Of a stretch of DNA of 44,844 nt, positions 8,501 through 17,228 are shown in pieces (the stretch's first letter is position 1; every line of letters starts with the position of its first letter). The position numbers and the translations under genes are program-made. The notes under the pieces were generated by a model, which had not been told where the DNA came from, made no database searches, and saw only the letters and a list, made by a program, of their open reading frames with translations. Origin of the DNA: JANRLJ01 sp034437895 (lineage in GTDB: Bacteria > Chloroflexota > Anaerolineae > Aggregatilineales > Phototrophicaceae); assembly GCA_034437895.1 (NCBI GenBank), contig DAOTTO010000499.1, forward strand, positions 1 to 44,844, written 5' to 3'.

Positions 8501-9529
8501 CTAATCCACCCCCTCTTGACGCGGTAAATGACGCGGCATCGGCCGCTCACTAATGTCCTCCAACAATCCGCCATGTCCCATTGCCACCAGATCAGCACGG
8601 GTTAAGCGCTCACCAGACAGCAAACGCGGTAGGATCATATCGATCACATTGGTTTTAAGCGATTTGATGCAGCCCGGTGCGCCGATGACGGGCGTTTTCC
8701 CCAAATAACCCAACATGAGTAAGCTGCCTGGATCAACCGGAACGCCAAAATGGGCAACGCTTCCGCCTGCTTCGCGCAAGGCCGAGGGGATAACATCTTC
8801 GTGGTCAATCGTCGCGGAAATTCCCGCCAATAAAATAAGATCATGCGCGGTCTGATGGGTGTAAATGGCATGAGCGATGGCAGATGCCGTGTGCGGCACA
8901 TAATCGATTGTGTTGAGCTGGCTGCCTAACTGCTCAATCCGGGTTCGCACAGGCACGGAAAAATCTTCCATGAGGCTTTCACGCGCACTTTCCGGTCCAG
9001 AAATCACCAACGCAACAGAACATGACTGCAATTCTCGGACACGGATAATGCCGCCAGCTTCTTTGGCGATGGCCTCGATATCTTCAACACGGGCGATGGG
9101 TACGCCATAGGGGATAATCTTGACTAACGTAAGAAGCTGCCCCCGATGCACTAAAGTATGTTCACGCAGGGTAGCAATCGTGATTCCTTCATCAATGTTA
9201 TTTAGGCGGTCTAACACAGGGACGTTAATCCGAAGTGGCCCCATCGCCAGTGCGGTTAAATTCGCCCGCCCTACCCCCGGCGCAGTCACTTTCACGCTTT
9301 CCCCCGCAATCGCGATCCCAACGCGCCTTGCAGCTTCGTTTTCATGTAAATCGGTGGCAGCTAATGCACCAACAATAACCGACTCGATATTGAGAGATCG
9401 CAGGGTTTCGACATCATCTGTCGAGAGCAGTCGGCCTTTATTAAACAAGCCACTTCCATCTGGCATGAGCATTTTATGCGCCAGAATTTTTCCGGCGGAT
9501 TCGTCAAGCATAACCGAACCAAATTTCAT
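8501..9529 (-). CDS. Molybdopterin-binding (MoCF domain) protein, MoeA/MocA-like
   Basis: This is a 342-residue protein of the molybdopterin-binding group that accompanies xdhC and mocA genes. The N-terminal part (1-170) is a variable domain seen in such proteins, starting MKFGSVMLDESAGKIL. From about 175 comes a MoaB/MogA-type fold that binds molybdopterin, with VALVISGPES and the LILLAGISATIDHEDVIP loop (equivalent to GGTG...DxTP in MogA) and the GVPVDPGSLLMLGYL strand. It likely takes part in insertion or modification of the molybdenum cofactor for the hydroxylases in this window. It overlaps the end of xdhC (TGATG junction), so it is the last gene of the cox operon. The cytidylyl-transferase domain of full MocA fusions is absent. 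Confidence 0.75.
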   Translation of the reverse strand: MKFGSVMLDESAGKILAHKMLMPDGSGLFNKGRLLSTDDVETLRSLNIESVIVGALAATDLHENEAARRVGIAIAGESVKVTAPGVGRANLTALAMGPLRINVPVLDRLNNIDEGITIATLREHTLVHRGQLLTLVKIIPYGVPIARVEDIEAIAKEAGGIIRVRELQSCSVALVISGPESARESLMEDFSVPVRTRIEQLGSQLNTIDYVPHTASAIAHAIYTHQTAHDLILLAGISATIDHEDVIPSALREAGGSVAHFGVPVDPGSLLMLGYLGKTPVIGAPGCIKSLKTNVIDMILPRLLSGERLTRADLVAMGHGGLLEDISERPMPRHLPRQEGVD

Positions 9530-10548
9530 CAGAGGACTCCGTTACGGATGGCAACGATTTCGGCCATGATACACAGCGCGATCTCTTCAGGTGTCTTCGC
9601 ACCGATCTCGATACCAATTGGGGTACGGATACGCGCCAAAAGTTCCGTCGAAAGTCCGCCCTCGGTTAATCGTTTGATACGCTGCTCATGGGTGCGTTTG
9701 CTGCTTAATACGCCCACATAAGGCGCATTCGCGGGTAATGCCGCCCGTAAAGCGGGGTCATCAATTTTGGGATCATGGGTCAATATGGCGATGTAAGTTT
9801 CTGCGGTTATGCCCATCTCGGCAAAAGCTTTGTCGGGATAACTATGCGAAATCATCTCGACATCGGGAAAGCGTTCCTTCGTAGCGAAAGCACGACGTGG
9901 ATCAATCAGCATGACGCGAAAACCGAGCAGATGCGCGATCGTATTTAAGGCAATCGCCACATGCGCCCCGCCTACAATCACTAAACGCGGACGCGGTTGA
10001 TAAATATCAATTAGAATATCCTGATCGAGCAAACTCTCCCGTGATGACTTGTTCTGTTTGAGCGCATTTTGTCCAGCATTGATGAAGGCATCACAAAAGT
10101 CATCGGGGATGGTCGAATAGACCACACCTGTCTCGTCTAAAAGCATTTTTTTACCGATATGATCGCCTTTGAGAATCATTATCGTCACATAGGCTTTGTC
10201 TTGCTGAACATGCTGCTCAATCGCTTCCCACCACGCGACCTCTAACGGCTCAACAAACACGCTGATTTTTCCGCCGCAGGCTAATCCAATATCCCATGCC
10301 GTATCATCGCTTACACCAAAATACAGCAAGCGGGGTTTTCCGTCTTCAAGGGTATCCAGCGCCTCTTGGACAACAGCGGTTTCCACACATCCGCCACTGA
10401 CCGATCCGCACATGCCCATATCAGCGGTGATGCCCATTTTCGCACCCGCCTGTCTAGGCGCAGAACCCCATGTTTCGACCACCGTCGCCAGCGCGATTTT
10501 GCGATTTTCTTTTAGCCAGTTATTGAGGGTTTCTAAGATATCTAACAT
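9529..10548 (-). CDS. xdhC: XdhC/CoxF-family molybdenum hydroxylase maturation protein
   Basis: This 339-residue XdhC/CoxI-family protein binds the sulfurated molybdenum cofactor and delivers it to a hydroxylase apoenzyme. The N-terminal XdhC_CoxI domain has VVETWGSAPRQAGAKM and the GSVSGGCVE motif, whose cysteine is conserved in the family. The C-terminal Rossmann-like domain (from about residue 185, RPRLVIVGGAHVAIAL) includes VDPR-like LIDPRRAFA and the family's ending with EIALCIMAEIVAIRNG. It lies after the VWA gene, the coxF position in cox clusters. An 89-bp spacer separates it from that gene and no strong ribosome-binding site is evident. It is the only XdhC in the window, so it may also serve the xanthine dehydrogenase at 3109-6841. 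Confidence 0.9.
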   Translation of the reverse strand: MLDILETLNNWLKENRKIALATVVETWGSAPRQAGAKMGITADMGMCGSVSGGCVETAVVQEALDTLEDGKPRLLYFGVSDDTAWDIGLACGGKISVFVEPLEVAWWEAIEQHVQQDKAYVTIMILKGDHIGKKMLLDETGVVYSTIPDDFCDAFINAGQNALKQNKSSRESLLDQDILIDIYQPRPRLVIVGGAHVAIALNTIAHLLGFRVMLIDPRRAFATKERFPDVEMISHSYPDKAFAEMGITAETYIAILTHDPKIDDPALRAALPANAPYVGVLSSKRTHEQRIKRLTEGGLSTELLARIRTPIGIEIGAKTPEEIALCIMAEIVAIRNGVL

Positions 10549-10637
10549 GATTTTTATTTTGAATCAGTAGAGACGTAGAGGCTAGACTGCCAAAGATTTT
10601 TCTATGTCCCTAGGATTTTCTCCTATTTTTTCCTACT

Positions 10638-11852
10638 TCATCTTTTCCAATCAACGCGCCAAAGGTGTTGGGCAAGCGCTTCTAAACTCGCCATATTATG
10701 TATTGGCAAAAAATCGTCCACATAAGGCAGCATAGCCTGTGCGCCGCGTGTCAGTGGTTCATATTCCGCCGAACCGAGCAGCGGATTCAACCAGATCAGC
10801 CGATGGCAATTATGCTGTAACCGCCGCATCTCATCGCGTAATTCATCAGGTTCGCCGCGATCCCATCCATCCGTAATTAGCAGCACAATCGCGCCCCGCC
10901 CGACAACACGCCGCGCCCAATGATAATTGAAGTCGTGAAGCGAATCGCCCGTCCGGGTGCCACCACCCCAATCATTGACAGTCGTGCCAACTTCACGTAA
11001 AGCGAGATCAATGGACTTAAAGCGCAGCGGACGCGTAATGCGTGTTAATTTGGTACTAAAGACAAATGATTCGACCTGATACATACTGTTCGCTAAAGTA
11101 TGGACGAAATGCAGCAGCAATCGCGTATACCGCTCCATACTGCCGCTGACATCACACAACAGCACGAGCGGACGCGGCTTAATCTTACGGGTGCGCGTCG
11201 GCATAATGACGAATTCGCCGCCAAAGCGTGTGTTACTGCGAAATGAGCGACGCAGATCAACATGTCGGCCTTTGCCGGGACGATAGCGCCGGACAACGCG
11301 CTCTCCCAGTGACCACGCCAAACGCTCTATCAACTGCCGCGATGCGAGAATTTCCTCCCCCGTCATCTCGGCAAAATCTTTAAAACGCAGCACTTCTTGT
11401 TGGCTAATGGTAGGCACGATGGCGATCAAATTGGGGTCAATCGCGGGCTTATCTTGCGCTTCATGAGCGTCATCAGGTGAAGCATCAGGCGGCGGCAGAA
11501 ATTGTGTTTTCTTTTGATTCCGCTTTTCGCCCAGTGATTGCAAATCGAGCGTCGTCCCATCTTGCGGAGGCATCCGCCAGAACAATCGGAACGCTTCTTC
11601 AAACAGCGCAATATCACGCTGCCGGGAGACCATCAACGCGCGCATCGTATGATAAATATCTTGCTTGCGTTCCAGTTTTACAAATTCCAGCGCCCGTGCC
11701 ACTTCGACCATCCGCAGCGGCGTTACATCCATACCTAACGCTCTACATAAGCGCCCGAATAGCAGTAGATTTTCGGTCAGTTTGCCGCCCTCATAAAGGG
11801 TGCCTTCAGGAATATAATAACTTCGCAGGGGCTTGTCAGCGTTGATCGTCAT
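10638..11852 (-). CDS. VWA-domain protein, CoxE-like
   Basis: This 404-residue VWA_CoxE family protein pairs with a MoxR ATPase as a chaperone-like system; in the CO dehydrogenase of Afipia (Oligotropha), CoxD and CoxE are needed to assemble the metal centre. The C-terminal half (from about 230) is the von Willebrand A domain with the MIDAS motif DVSGSMERYT, a TRTGDSLHDFN segment and LITDGWDRG. The N-terminal half is charged and helical. It starts on the TGATG junction with the upstream ATPase gene, so translation is coupled. It sits between the coxD-like and xdhC genes, the same relative order as coxDEF. Confidence 0.88.
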   Translation of the reverse strand: MTINADKPLRSYYIPEGTLYEGGKLTENLLLFGRLCRALGMDVTPLRMVEVARALEFVKLERKQDIYHTMRALMVSRQRDIALFEEAFRLFWRMPPQDGTTLDLQSLGEKRNQKKTQFLPPPDASPDDAHEAQDKPAIDPNLIAIVPTISQQEVLRFKDFAEMTGEEILASRQLIERLAWSLGERVVRRYRPGKGRHVDLRRSFRSNTRFGGEFVIMPTRTRKIKPRPLVLLCDVSGSMERYTRLLLHFVHTLANSMYQVESFVFSTKLTRITRPLRFKSIDLALREVGTTVNDWGGGTRTGDSLHDFNYHWARRVVGRGAIVLLITDGWDRGEPDELRDEMRRLQHNCHRLIWLNPLLGSAEYEPLTRGAQAMLPYVDDFLPIHNMASLEALAQHLWRVDWKR

Positions 11853-12754
11853 CAGGAGCGTTCCACCAATAATTTGGCGCGATCCAAAATTGCGGGAATT
11901 CCGCCGCGTGTCAGCAGTTCAATGTCGTCTTGATACTTCAGGATAACGCCGACGGTATCTTGGATAATTTCGGGCGAAAGCACCTGTTGATCGAGCGCGA
12001 CCAGCGCCGCCGTCCAATCAATTGTCTCTGCCACACCGGGGGATTTAAAGAATTCCAGACGGCGCATTTCTTGGATAAAAGCCGTGATCTGTCGCGCCAG
12101 CATCGGTTTCACATCCGGCGCTTTCATCTGGACAATCGCAAGTTCTTTCTGGAAGGTCGGATAATCAATCCAATAATAAAGACAACGCCGCTTGAGCGCA
12201 TCATGAATTTCCCGTGTCCGATTGGATGTGACGATAACGACAGGCGGCACAACCGCTTTAATCGTCCCAAGTTCAGGGATCGTCACCTGAAAATCTGAGA
12301 GTAATTCTAGCAAAAACGCCTCGAATTCCTCATCAGCGCGGTCAATTTCATCGATCAATAATACGGGTGGATTCCCATTTGCACTAGCTTCCAGCGCTTG
12401 AAGGAGAGGCCGTGCCTGTAGAAACTGGCGCGTAAATAAGTCACTTTCCATCTCATCACGGCTCGCCCCGCTGGCCTCTAAAAGGCGCAGTTGAAGCAGT
12501 TGATGGGCGTAATTCCATTCATAAAGTGCGGTGCTTACGTCTAATCCCTCATAACATTGAAGCCGAATAAGTTTTGTATCTAATATTTGTGCCAGCACCT
12601 TAGCGATTTCGGTCTTGCCAACGCCCGCCTCACCTTCCAAAAAAAGAGGCTTATTCAAGCGCAGCGCCAGATAGACCGTTGTCGCCAAACTACGCTCGGC
12701 GATGTAATGATTATTCTGGAGTGCCTCGGCTGTCGAATCTACACTTTCAAACAT
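11852..12754 (-). CDS. MoxR-type AAA+ ATPase, CoxD-like
   Basis: This is a 300-residue MoxR-family AAA+ ATPase. It has Walker A EGEAGVGKTE near residue 40, Walker B LLIDEIDRAD near residue 130, sensor 1 VVIVTSNRTRE, and an arginine-rich ALKRRCLYYWIDYP segment typical of MoxR. It is expected to remodel the hydroxylase apoprotein with the adjacent VWA protein during cofactor maturation, in the cytoplasm or at the membrane. It follows coxM after a 75-bp spacer that contains a strong hairpin (12786-12817) and overlaps the VWA gene by one base. Confidence 0.9.
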   Translation of the reverse strand: MFESVDSTAEALQNNHYIAERSLATTVYLALRLNKPLFLEGEAGVGKTEIAKVLAQILDTKLIRLQCYEGLDVSTALYEWNYAHQLLQLRLLEASGASRDEMESDLFTRQFLQARPLLQALEASANGNPPVLLIDEIDRADEEFEAFLLELLSDFQVTIPELGTIKAVVPPVVIVTSNRTREIHDALKRRCLYYWIDYPTFQKELAIVQMKAPDVKPMLARQITAFIQEMRRLEFFKSPGVAETIDWTAALVALDQQVLSPEIIQDTVGVILKYQDDIELLTRGGIPAILDRAKLLVERS

Positions 12755-12785
12755 TAAACAATGCCTTCATGACAATAATTTATAA

Positions 12786-12817
12786 TGTAGGGCAAGAAAA
12801 AAACGTCTTGCCCTACA
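12786..12817. repeat. Perfect 12-bp inverted repeat inside the cox operon
   Basis: The arms at 12786-12797 and 12806-12817 pair perfectly around an 8-nt A-rich loop. A tracts lie in the loop and to the right. It falls in the only sizeable spacer between coxM and the MoxR gene. It could attenuate transcription, protect the coxM mRNA end, or be a small dispersed repeat. Confidence 0.6.
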
Positions 12818-12829
12818 AAAAAACTTTGA

Positions 12830-13687
12830 TTAATTTGCTAGTGCGGCGTGAACTGCCCGCTTGAGATAAACCCCTGCCATCGCCCTGCGATAAACGCCGT
12901 CGGCAAAAATATCACCCATGACGACATCGCCGATTTCGCCCATAAGAGCATTCGCAGCGGCATCTAAGGCAGCAGCATCTAAGGATGACCCGCTTAATGC
13001 GGCTTCCGCACCCGGCGAGCGCCGTGCAGTCGGTGTCGCGCCACCCACAGCCACACTTGCACCCTTGCAAGTGCCGCCGTCCATATCCAACACCACACAA
13101 ACACCAACAATTGCATAGCGCGAGGCGGGATGAGCCATCTTAACATAGGCGCTCTTTTTACTACCTAAGCTCGGAATTTCTACGCGGGTAATCAGCTCAC
13201 CGGGGTGCAAATCGACAGCGAACAAATCCTGAAAAAACTCCGTTGCCAAGATTGACCGTGCGCCGCCCGAACCCTGCGTATGAATCACCCCGTCGCAAGC
13301 AATGACAACGGTTGGCGGATCAGAGGCGGGATCAGCATGTGCTAAATTTCCGCCAAGCGTCCCCCAGTTACGTACATGCGGATCGCCGACTTTGCCACAG
13401 GCGGAAGCCAGCGCTACACAGTGTTGCTGAACATCGGCTGACGCGGCAATTTGGGAATGGGTGGCGAGCGCTCCAATCAAGAGGCTGCCGCCCTTGACGG
13501 ATATGCCTTTAAGTTCGCTAATACGCCCAATATCCACCACAAGATCAGGCCCAGCCAAACGTAGATTCATGGCAGGGAGCAAGCTGTGTCCGCCTGCGAG
13601 GGCTTTGGCATTCTCATGCCCAGAAAGTACTTGAACCGCCTCGGCAATCGTCGCCGGACGTTGATAATCAAATTGTGCAGGTCGCAT
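12830..13687 (-). CDS. coxM: CO dehydrogenase-like medium (FAD) subunit, CoxM
   Basis: This 285-residue FAD subunit of a CO-dehydrogenase-type molybdenum hydroxylase carries both family motifs, AGGHSLLPAMNLRLA (about 35) and TLGGNLAHADPASDPP (about 110). These are closer to CoxM than to the xanthine-dehydrogenase FAD subunit in this window. The C-terminal CO_deh_flav_C domain is complete. It follows coxL after 18 bp, with GGGGAGG about 11 bases before the ATG. The S-L-M order is that of form II clusters (form I clusters are M-S-L). Confidence 0.9.
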   Translation of the reverse strand: MRPAQFDYQRPATIAEAVQVLSGHENAKALAGGHSLLPAMNLRLAGPDLVVDIGRISELKGISVKGGSLLIGALATHSQIAASADVQQHCVALASACGKVGDPHVRNWGTLGGNLAHADPASDPPTVVIACDGVIHTQGSGGARSILATEFFQDLFAVDLHPGELITRVEIPSLGSKKSAYVKMAHPASRYAIVGVCVVLDMDGGTCKGASVAVGGATPTARRSPGAEAALSGSSLDAAALDAAANALMGEIGDVVMGDIFADGVYRRAMAGVYLKRAVHAALAN

Positions 13688-13705
13688 TATATTTAATTCC
13701 TCCCC

Positions 13706-16075
13706 TTAGTGTCCGTTATGACCGTTACCAGATGCCGCCTGCATCGCCGCCCAAACACGCGGAGGTGTCATCGGCATATCAATCTGTTCAATGCCCAACG
13801 GACTCAGCGCATCAATCACGGCATTGTAAACGGTGGGTGTGCTGGCAATTGTGCCAGTTTCGCCGATACCCTTCACACCAATCGGATGATGTGGCGAAGG
13901 AGTCACGGTGCTGTCGATTTCAAATTTAGGGAACATATCGGCACGCGGGATCGTATAATCCATCATCGTGCCAGTGAGCAACTGCCCATTTTCATCGTAC
14001 ACAACCCCTTCATAGAGCGCTTGAGCAACCCCTTGTACGATGCCACCGTGAATCTGGCCTTCGACGATCACCGGATTGATTTGCGGCCCGCAGTCATCCA
14101 CCGCGACATAGCGCTTTAGTTCAATCTTCCCTGTTTCAGGCTCAACTTCGACGATTGCAATGTGCGTCCCAAACGGATAAACGAAATTCGGTGGGTCATA
14201 AAACTGAGAGGCTTCCATACCCGGATCCATACCCGGTGGCAGACTCCAAGCAAGTGTTGCCATCAAGGTCGTCTCTTGAATACTCTTAAATTTATCGGGC
14301 GAACCTTTTACGAAGAACTTGCCATCAGCGTAGTCAATATCTTCAACTGCTGCTTCCAGCAAATGCGCCGCCATCGCCCGCGATTTTTCTTTAATCTTAC
14401 GCGCCGCTAGGATTAAGGCCGCCCCTGCCACTGGCGTAGTCCGACTGCCATACGTCCCCCAGCCCATCGGCGTGGTATTGGTATCGCCGTGAATAATTTC
14501 GACATCCTCTACCGGGAAGCCAAGTTCGTCGGATATTAACTGAGCAAACGTTGTTTCCTCGCCTTGACCGTGTGGCGATGCGCCGATCATGACTTGCACT
14601 TTGCCCGTCGGCGAAACACGTACAATCGTGCTTTCCCACAATCCACCCTGAAAGCCAATCGCACCCGCGACTTGACTCGGCCCAAGACCACAAATTTCGC
14701 TGTAAGTTGTCACGCCGATGCCAAGATAACGTCCCTGCTGGCGGGCTTCGGCTTGCTCTATGCGGAATTGATCGTAACCAATCATGGCTAACGCTTTACT
14801 GAGCGCCGCTTCATAATTACCGCTGTCATAGGTCAAACCGATTGCCACCGCATGACCGTTTTCAAACGGCGGGATCAAATTCTTGCGACGGATTTCAACA
14901 GGATCCATCTTCAATGCGTGCGCCATTTTATCCATCAGGCGCTCAACCAAAAAGATCGCTTCCGGACGACCCGCTCCGCGGTAGGCATCTGTCGGTGTCG
15001 TGTTCGTAAAGACACCCACCGATTCACAGCGAATATTCGGGAAGGTATATGCTCCGCTGTACATCAAGCCGTGCAAAATTGTTGGAATACCCGGCCCCGC
15101 CGTCGAAACATAAGCGCCTAAGCCAGCATAAACTAACCCACGAATACCCGTCACTGTGCCGTCATGCTTCGCAGCCAGTTCGACATATTCCACATGATCG
15201 CGTCCATGAATGGTCACGAGATAATTTTCACTGCGTGTTTCCGCCCATTTCACGGGACGATTGAGTTGGATGGATGCCCAAGCTGCCAGCGCTTCATCGG
15301 CATACACGGGAAGTTTGCTGCCGAAACCGCCGCCGACTTCTGGTGCAATCACGCGCAGTTTATGTTCGGGAACACCGGTCATACCGCTTAAGATGAAACG
15401 GTGAATATGGGGGTTCTGGCTCGTCACCCAAACGGTAAGTTCATTTGTCCCGGCGTTCCATTGCGCCAGTGATGCGCGAGCTTCCATCGCTGTTGGCAAA
15501 AGACGCTGCTGAACAATCCGTTCCTTCACGACCACATCTGCTTCCGCGAAGGCTTTTTCCACCCCTTCATCACCGCTGCTGGCGATCCAACGGAACGCGA
15601 TATTATGCGGTGCTTCGTCAAAAAGCTGCGGCGCACCGTCGTGAGTGGCCTCTTCAGGATTCACCACCGCGTCTAGCACTTCGTATTCAACCTGCACAAG
15701 TTCAGCCGCATCCTGCGCCTGATAACGGTTTTCCGCAATCACAATCGCCACACCATCGCCAACATAACGCACTTTATCTTTTGCCAGCGCAGGATGGGCG
15801 GGTGTCTTTAAATCAGAATTCGGGATCAGCCATGCACAAGGTACAGTGCCTAATCCGACTAAATCTTCGCCAGTATAAACGGCCACCACACCGGGGGCAG
15901 CCTTCGCCGACGAGGTATCAATACTTTTGATATGTGCGTGAGCATAAGGACTGCGGACGAAAGCCATGTGTACCATGCCGGGCAGCACCATATCGTCGGT
16001 ATATTTGCCTTGTCCCGTGATAAGGCGCGGGTCTTCACGGCGACGAATGCCAGAACCAAAAATGCGCGTACTCAT
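13706..16075 (-). CDS. coxL: Form II CO dehydrogenase-like large (molybdenum) subunit, CoxL
   Basis: This is the 789-residue catalytic subunit of the CoxL family. It has the N-terminal signature GSGIRRREDPRLITG, the GGGFGSK motif, an active-site loop AYRGAGR (near residue 365) and the C-terminal GVKGIGETGT with the conserved glutamate. AYRGAGR is the form II (BMS-type) loop. The proven CO oxidisers carry AYxCSFR with the Cu-binding cysteine, which is absent here. CO is therefore only one possible substrate; an aldehyde or heterocycle is equally likely. The ribosome-binding site GGGAGG lies within the last codons of coxS, 3 bp upstream, so the two are translationally coupled. Confidence 0.92.
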   Translation of the reverse strand: MSTRIFGSGIRRREDPRLITGQGKYTDDMVLPGMVHMAFVRSPYAHAHIKSIDTSSAKAAPGVVAVYTGEDLVGLGTVPCAWLIPNSDLKTPAHPALAKDKVRYVGDGVAIVIAENRYQAQDAAELVQVEYEVLDAVVNPEEATHDGAPQLFDEAPHNIAFRWIASSGDEGVEKAFAEADVVVKERIVQQRLLPTAMEARASLAQWNAGTNELTVWVTSQNPHIHRFILSGMTGVPEHKLRVIAPEVGGGFGSKLPVYADEALAAWASIQLNRPVKWAETRSENYLVTIHGRDHVEYVELAAKHDGTVTGIRGLVYAGLGAYVSTAGPGIPTILHGLMYSGAYTFPNIRCESVGVFTNTTPTDAYRGAGRPEAIFLVERLMDKMAHALKMDPVEIRRKNLIPPFENGHAVAIGLTYDSGNYEAALSKALAMIGYDQFRIEQAEARQQGRYLGIGVTTYSEICGLGPSQVAGAIGFQGGLWESTIVRVSPTGKVQVMIGASPHGQGEETTFAQLISDELGFPVEDVEIIHGDTNTTPMGWGTYGSRTTPVAGAALILAARKIKEKSRAMAAHLLEAAVEDIDYADGKFFVKGSPDKFKSIQETTLMATLAWSLPPGMDPGMEASQFYDPPNFVYPFGTHIAIVEVEPETGKIELKRYVAVDDCGPQINPVIVEGQIHGGIVQGVAQALYEGVVYDENGQLLTGTMMDYTIPRADMFPKFEIDSTVTPSPHHPIGVKGIGETGTIASTPTVYNAVIDALSPLGIEQIDMPMTPPRVWAAMQAASGNGHNGH

Positions 16076-16078
16076 AAT

Positions 16079-16543
16079 TTAGCCTCCCATCGCTTCTGAA
16101 GCGGACTTCACCGCCGCGACAATATTCTGATAACCCGTACAGCGGCAGAGGTTGCCTTCTAAACCGTGTCGGATTTCTTCTTCATTGGGGTGGGGATTGT
16201 TCTTGAGGAATGAAGCAGAAGCCATAATCATACCGGGTGTACAGTAACCACATTGCAGGCCATGTTTTGCCCAGAAGCCTTCTTGTACCGGATGCAGTGT
16301 GCCGTTGGTCGCCAGACCTTCAATTGTAGTGACTTCCCGCCCATCTGCTTGTACAGCCAAGCACGTACAGGATTTAATGCTTTGCCCGTCCAAATGGACT
16401 GTACATGCACCACACTGACTGGTATCGCAGCCGATATTGGTTCCAGTTAAACCGATTTCTTCACGAATAAAGTGTACCAGCAGCATTCGCGGCTCAATAT
16501 CACGTTCAAAAACTTTACCATTTACCTTAATCGAAACTTTCAT
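16079..16543 (-). CDS. coxS: CO dehydrogenase-like small (2Fe-2S) subunit, CoxS
   Basis: This is the two-cluster ferredoxin subunit (154 residues) that carries electrons from the molybdenum centre to FAD. It has plant-type cluster ligands in GCDTSQCGACTVHLDG plus a later cysteine in KSCTC, and second-cluster ligands in QCGYCTPG and LCRCTGY. The ATG at 16543 (MKVSIKVNGK) was chosen because the family begins here and GGAG lies 12 bases upstream; a longer in-frame start at 16591 adds a non-conserved leader. It heads the S-L-M core and is preceded by the CoxG-like gene. Confidence 0.92.
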   Translation of the reverse strand: MKVSIKVNGKVFERDIEPRMLLVHFIREEIGLTGTNIGCDTSQCGACTVHLDGQSIKSCTCLAVQADGREVTTIEGLATNGTLHPVQEGFWAKHGLQCGYCTPGMIMASASFLKNNPHPNEEEIRHGLEGNLCRCTGYQNIVAAVKSASEAMGG

Positions 16544-16640
16544 AAGATTACATTTCTCCAAATTAATTTGTCGTGTTGATGACGCTTGCAATAGCTAAAG
16601 GTGGGATGGTTCGTATCAACGCAAAAGGTCATGCTCCTTT

Positions 16641-16973
16641 CTATACTATTGCATCCATAAATACTGCGAATTTGACAAGGCGCTGACCGATAGAGGTCGG
16701 CTTGCCCGAAATATTTGCTTCAAAGTTCCAATAGCGGAGGATTTGTATTTGTTCCGCATTATGGATTAGATCAAACAACGCCCTGCTGCCAGTTCGATGG
16801 TCAGTCGAGACATTACTGAATTTGGCAACGGAACGCCAATCTATTTTTTTATTTTCTAAAAGGGTCGTTTCTTTAACCTCGGAGAGTGCTTTTGCAATCA
16901 ATTCCGGGTCTATGAGGGAGTTCCATACAGATTCTTGGTTAGAATCAAAGGAATAAGTGCTTGCAAGTTCCAT
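16641..16973 (-). CDS. Shortened CoxG-like SRPBCC protein
   Basis: This is a 110-residue protein. Its start, MELASTYSFDSNQESVWNSL then DPELIAKAL, matches the beginning of CoxG (CO dehydrogenase subunit G, SRPBCC fold), and its end, NISGKPTSIGQRLVKFAV, matches the end of the CoxG core. The middle, normally rich in glycine with VGPVKGxFxG and GFxxGTA strands, is replaced by a shorter stretch, so it is roughly 30-40 residues shorter than usual. CoxG recruits CO dehydrogenase to the membrane and has been linked to quinone handling. It is the first gene of the cox operon here, 97 bp upstream of coxS. It may be a pared-down working version or a decaying copy; the flanks are AT-rich and the ribosome-binding site is poor. 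Confidence 0.6.
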   Translation of the reverse strand: MELASTYSFDSNQESVWNSLIDPELIAKALSEVKETTLLENKKIDWRSVAKFSNVSTDHRTGSRALFDLIHNAEQIQILRYWNFEANISGKPTSIGQRLVKFAVFMDAIV

Positions 16974-17228
16974 AATTTTGTTGTCTCAACTGAACTATTT
17001 TTTACAGTAAATCTTTTTATTTTTTTCGTTGAATTACACTTTAAGACTGTAACACATTCTGGTTAACTCAGGCAAAATTTCCCTCATAATTGGCTCCATT
17101 TTCTCAAATAGTGTTGGGCAAATCGTTTTTTCAAGGAATAATCTGTGAGCCTGTTGCTGTTTGAGGAATCTCTTGCTAATGTCAGAGTACAAATTATGCA
17201 AGGTTTTAGAAAACTGAGGAGTCTAGTG
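16974..17228. other. AT-rich divergent intergenic region (cox operon / sugar-binding protein)
   Basis: This 255-bp spacer must hold the promoters of both the cox operon (-) and the solute-binding gene (+). It is clearly richer in A and T than its surroundings, with T-runs around 17010-17030. I could not fix convincing -35/-10 pairs. The ribosome-binding site GAGGAG at 17216-17221 lies 7 bases before the ATG at 17229 and decides that start. Confidence 0.5.

Noticed and set aside
17145..17228. Longer GTG start of the sugar-binding protein
   Set aside because: It would put a long polar stretch ahead of the signal peptide, and the ATG at 17229 has an excellent ribosome-binding site.
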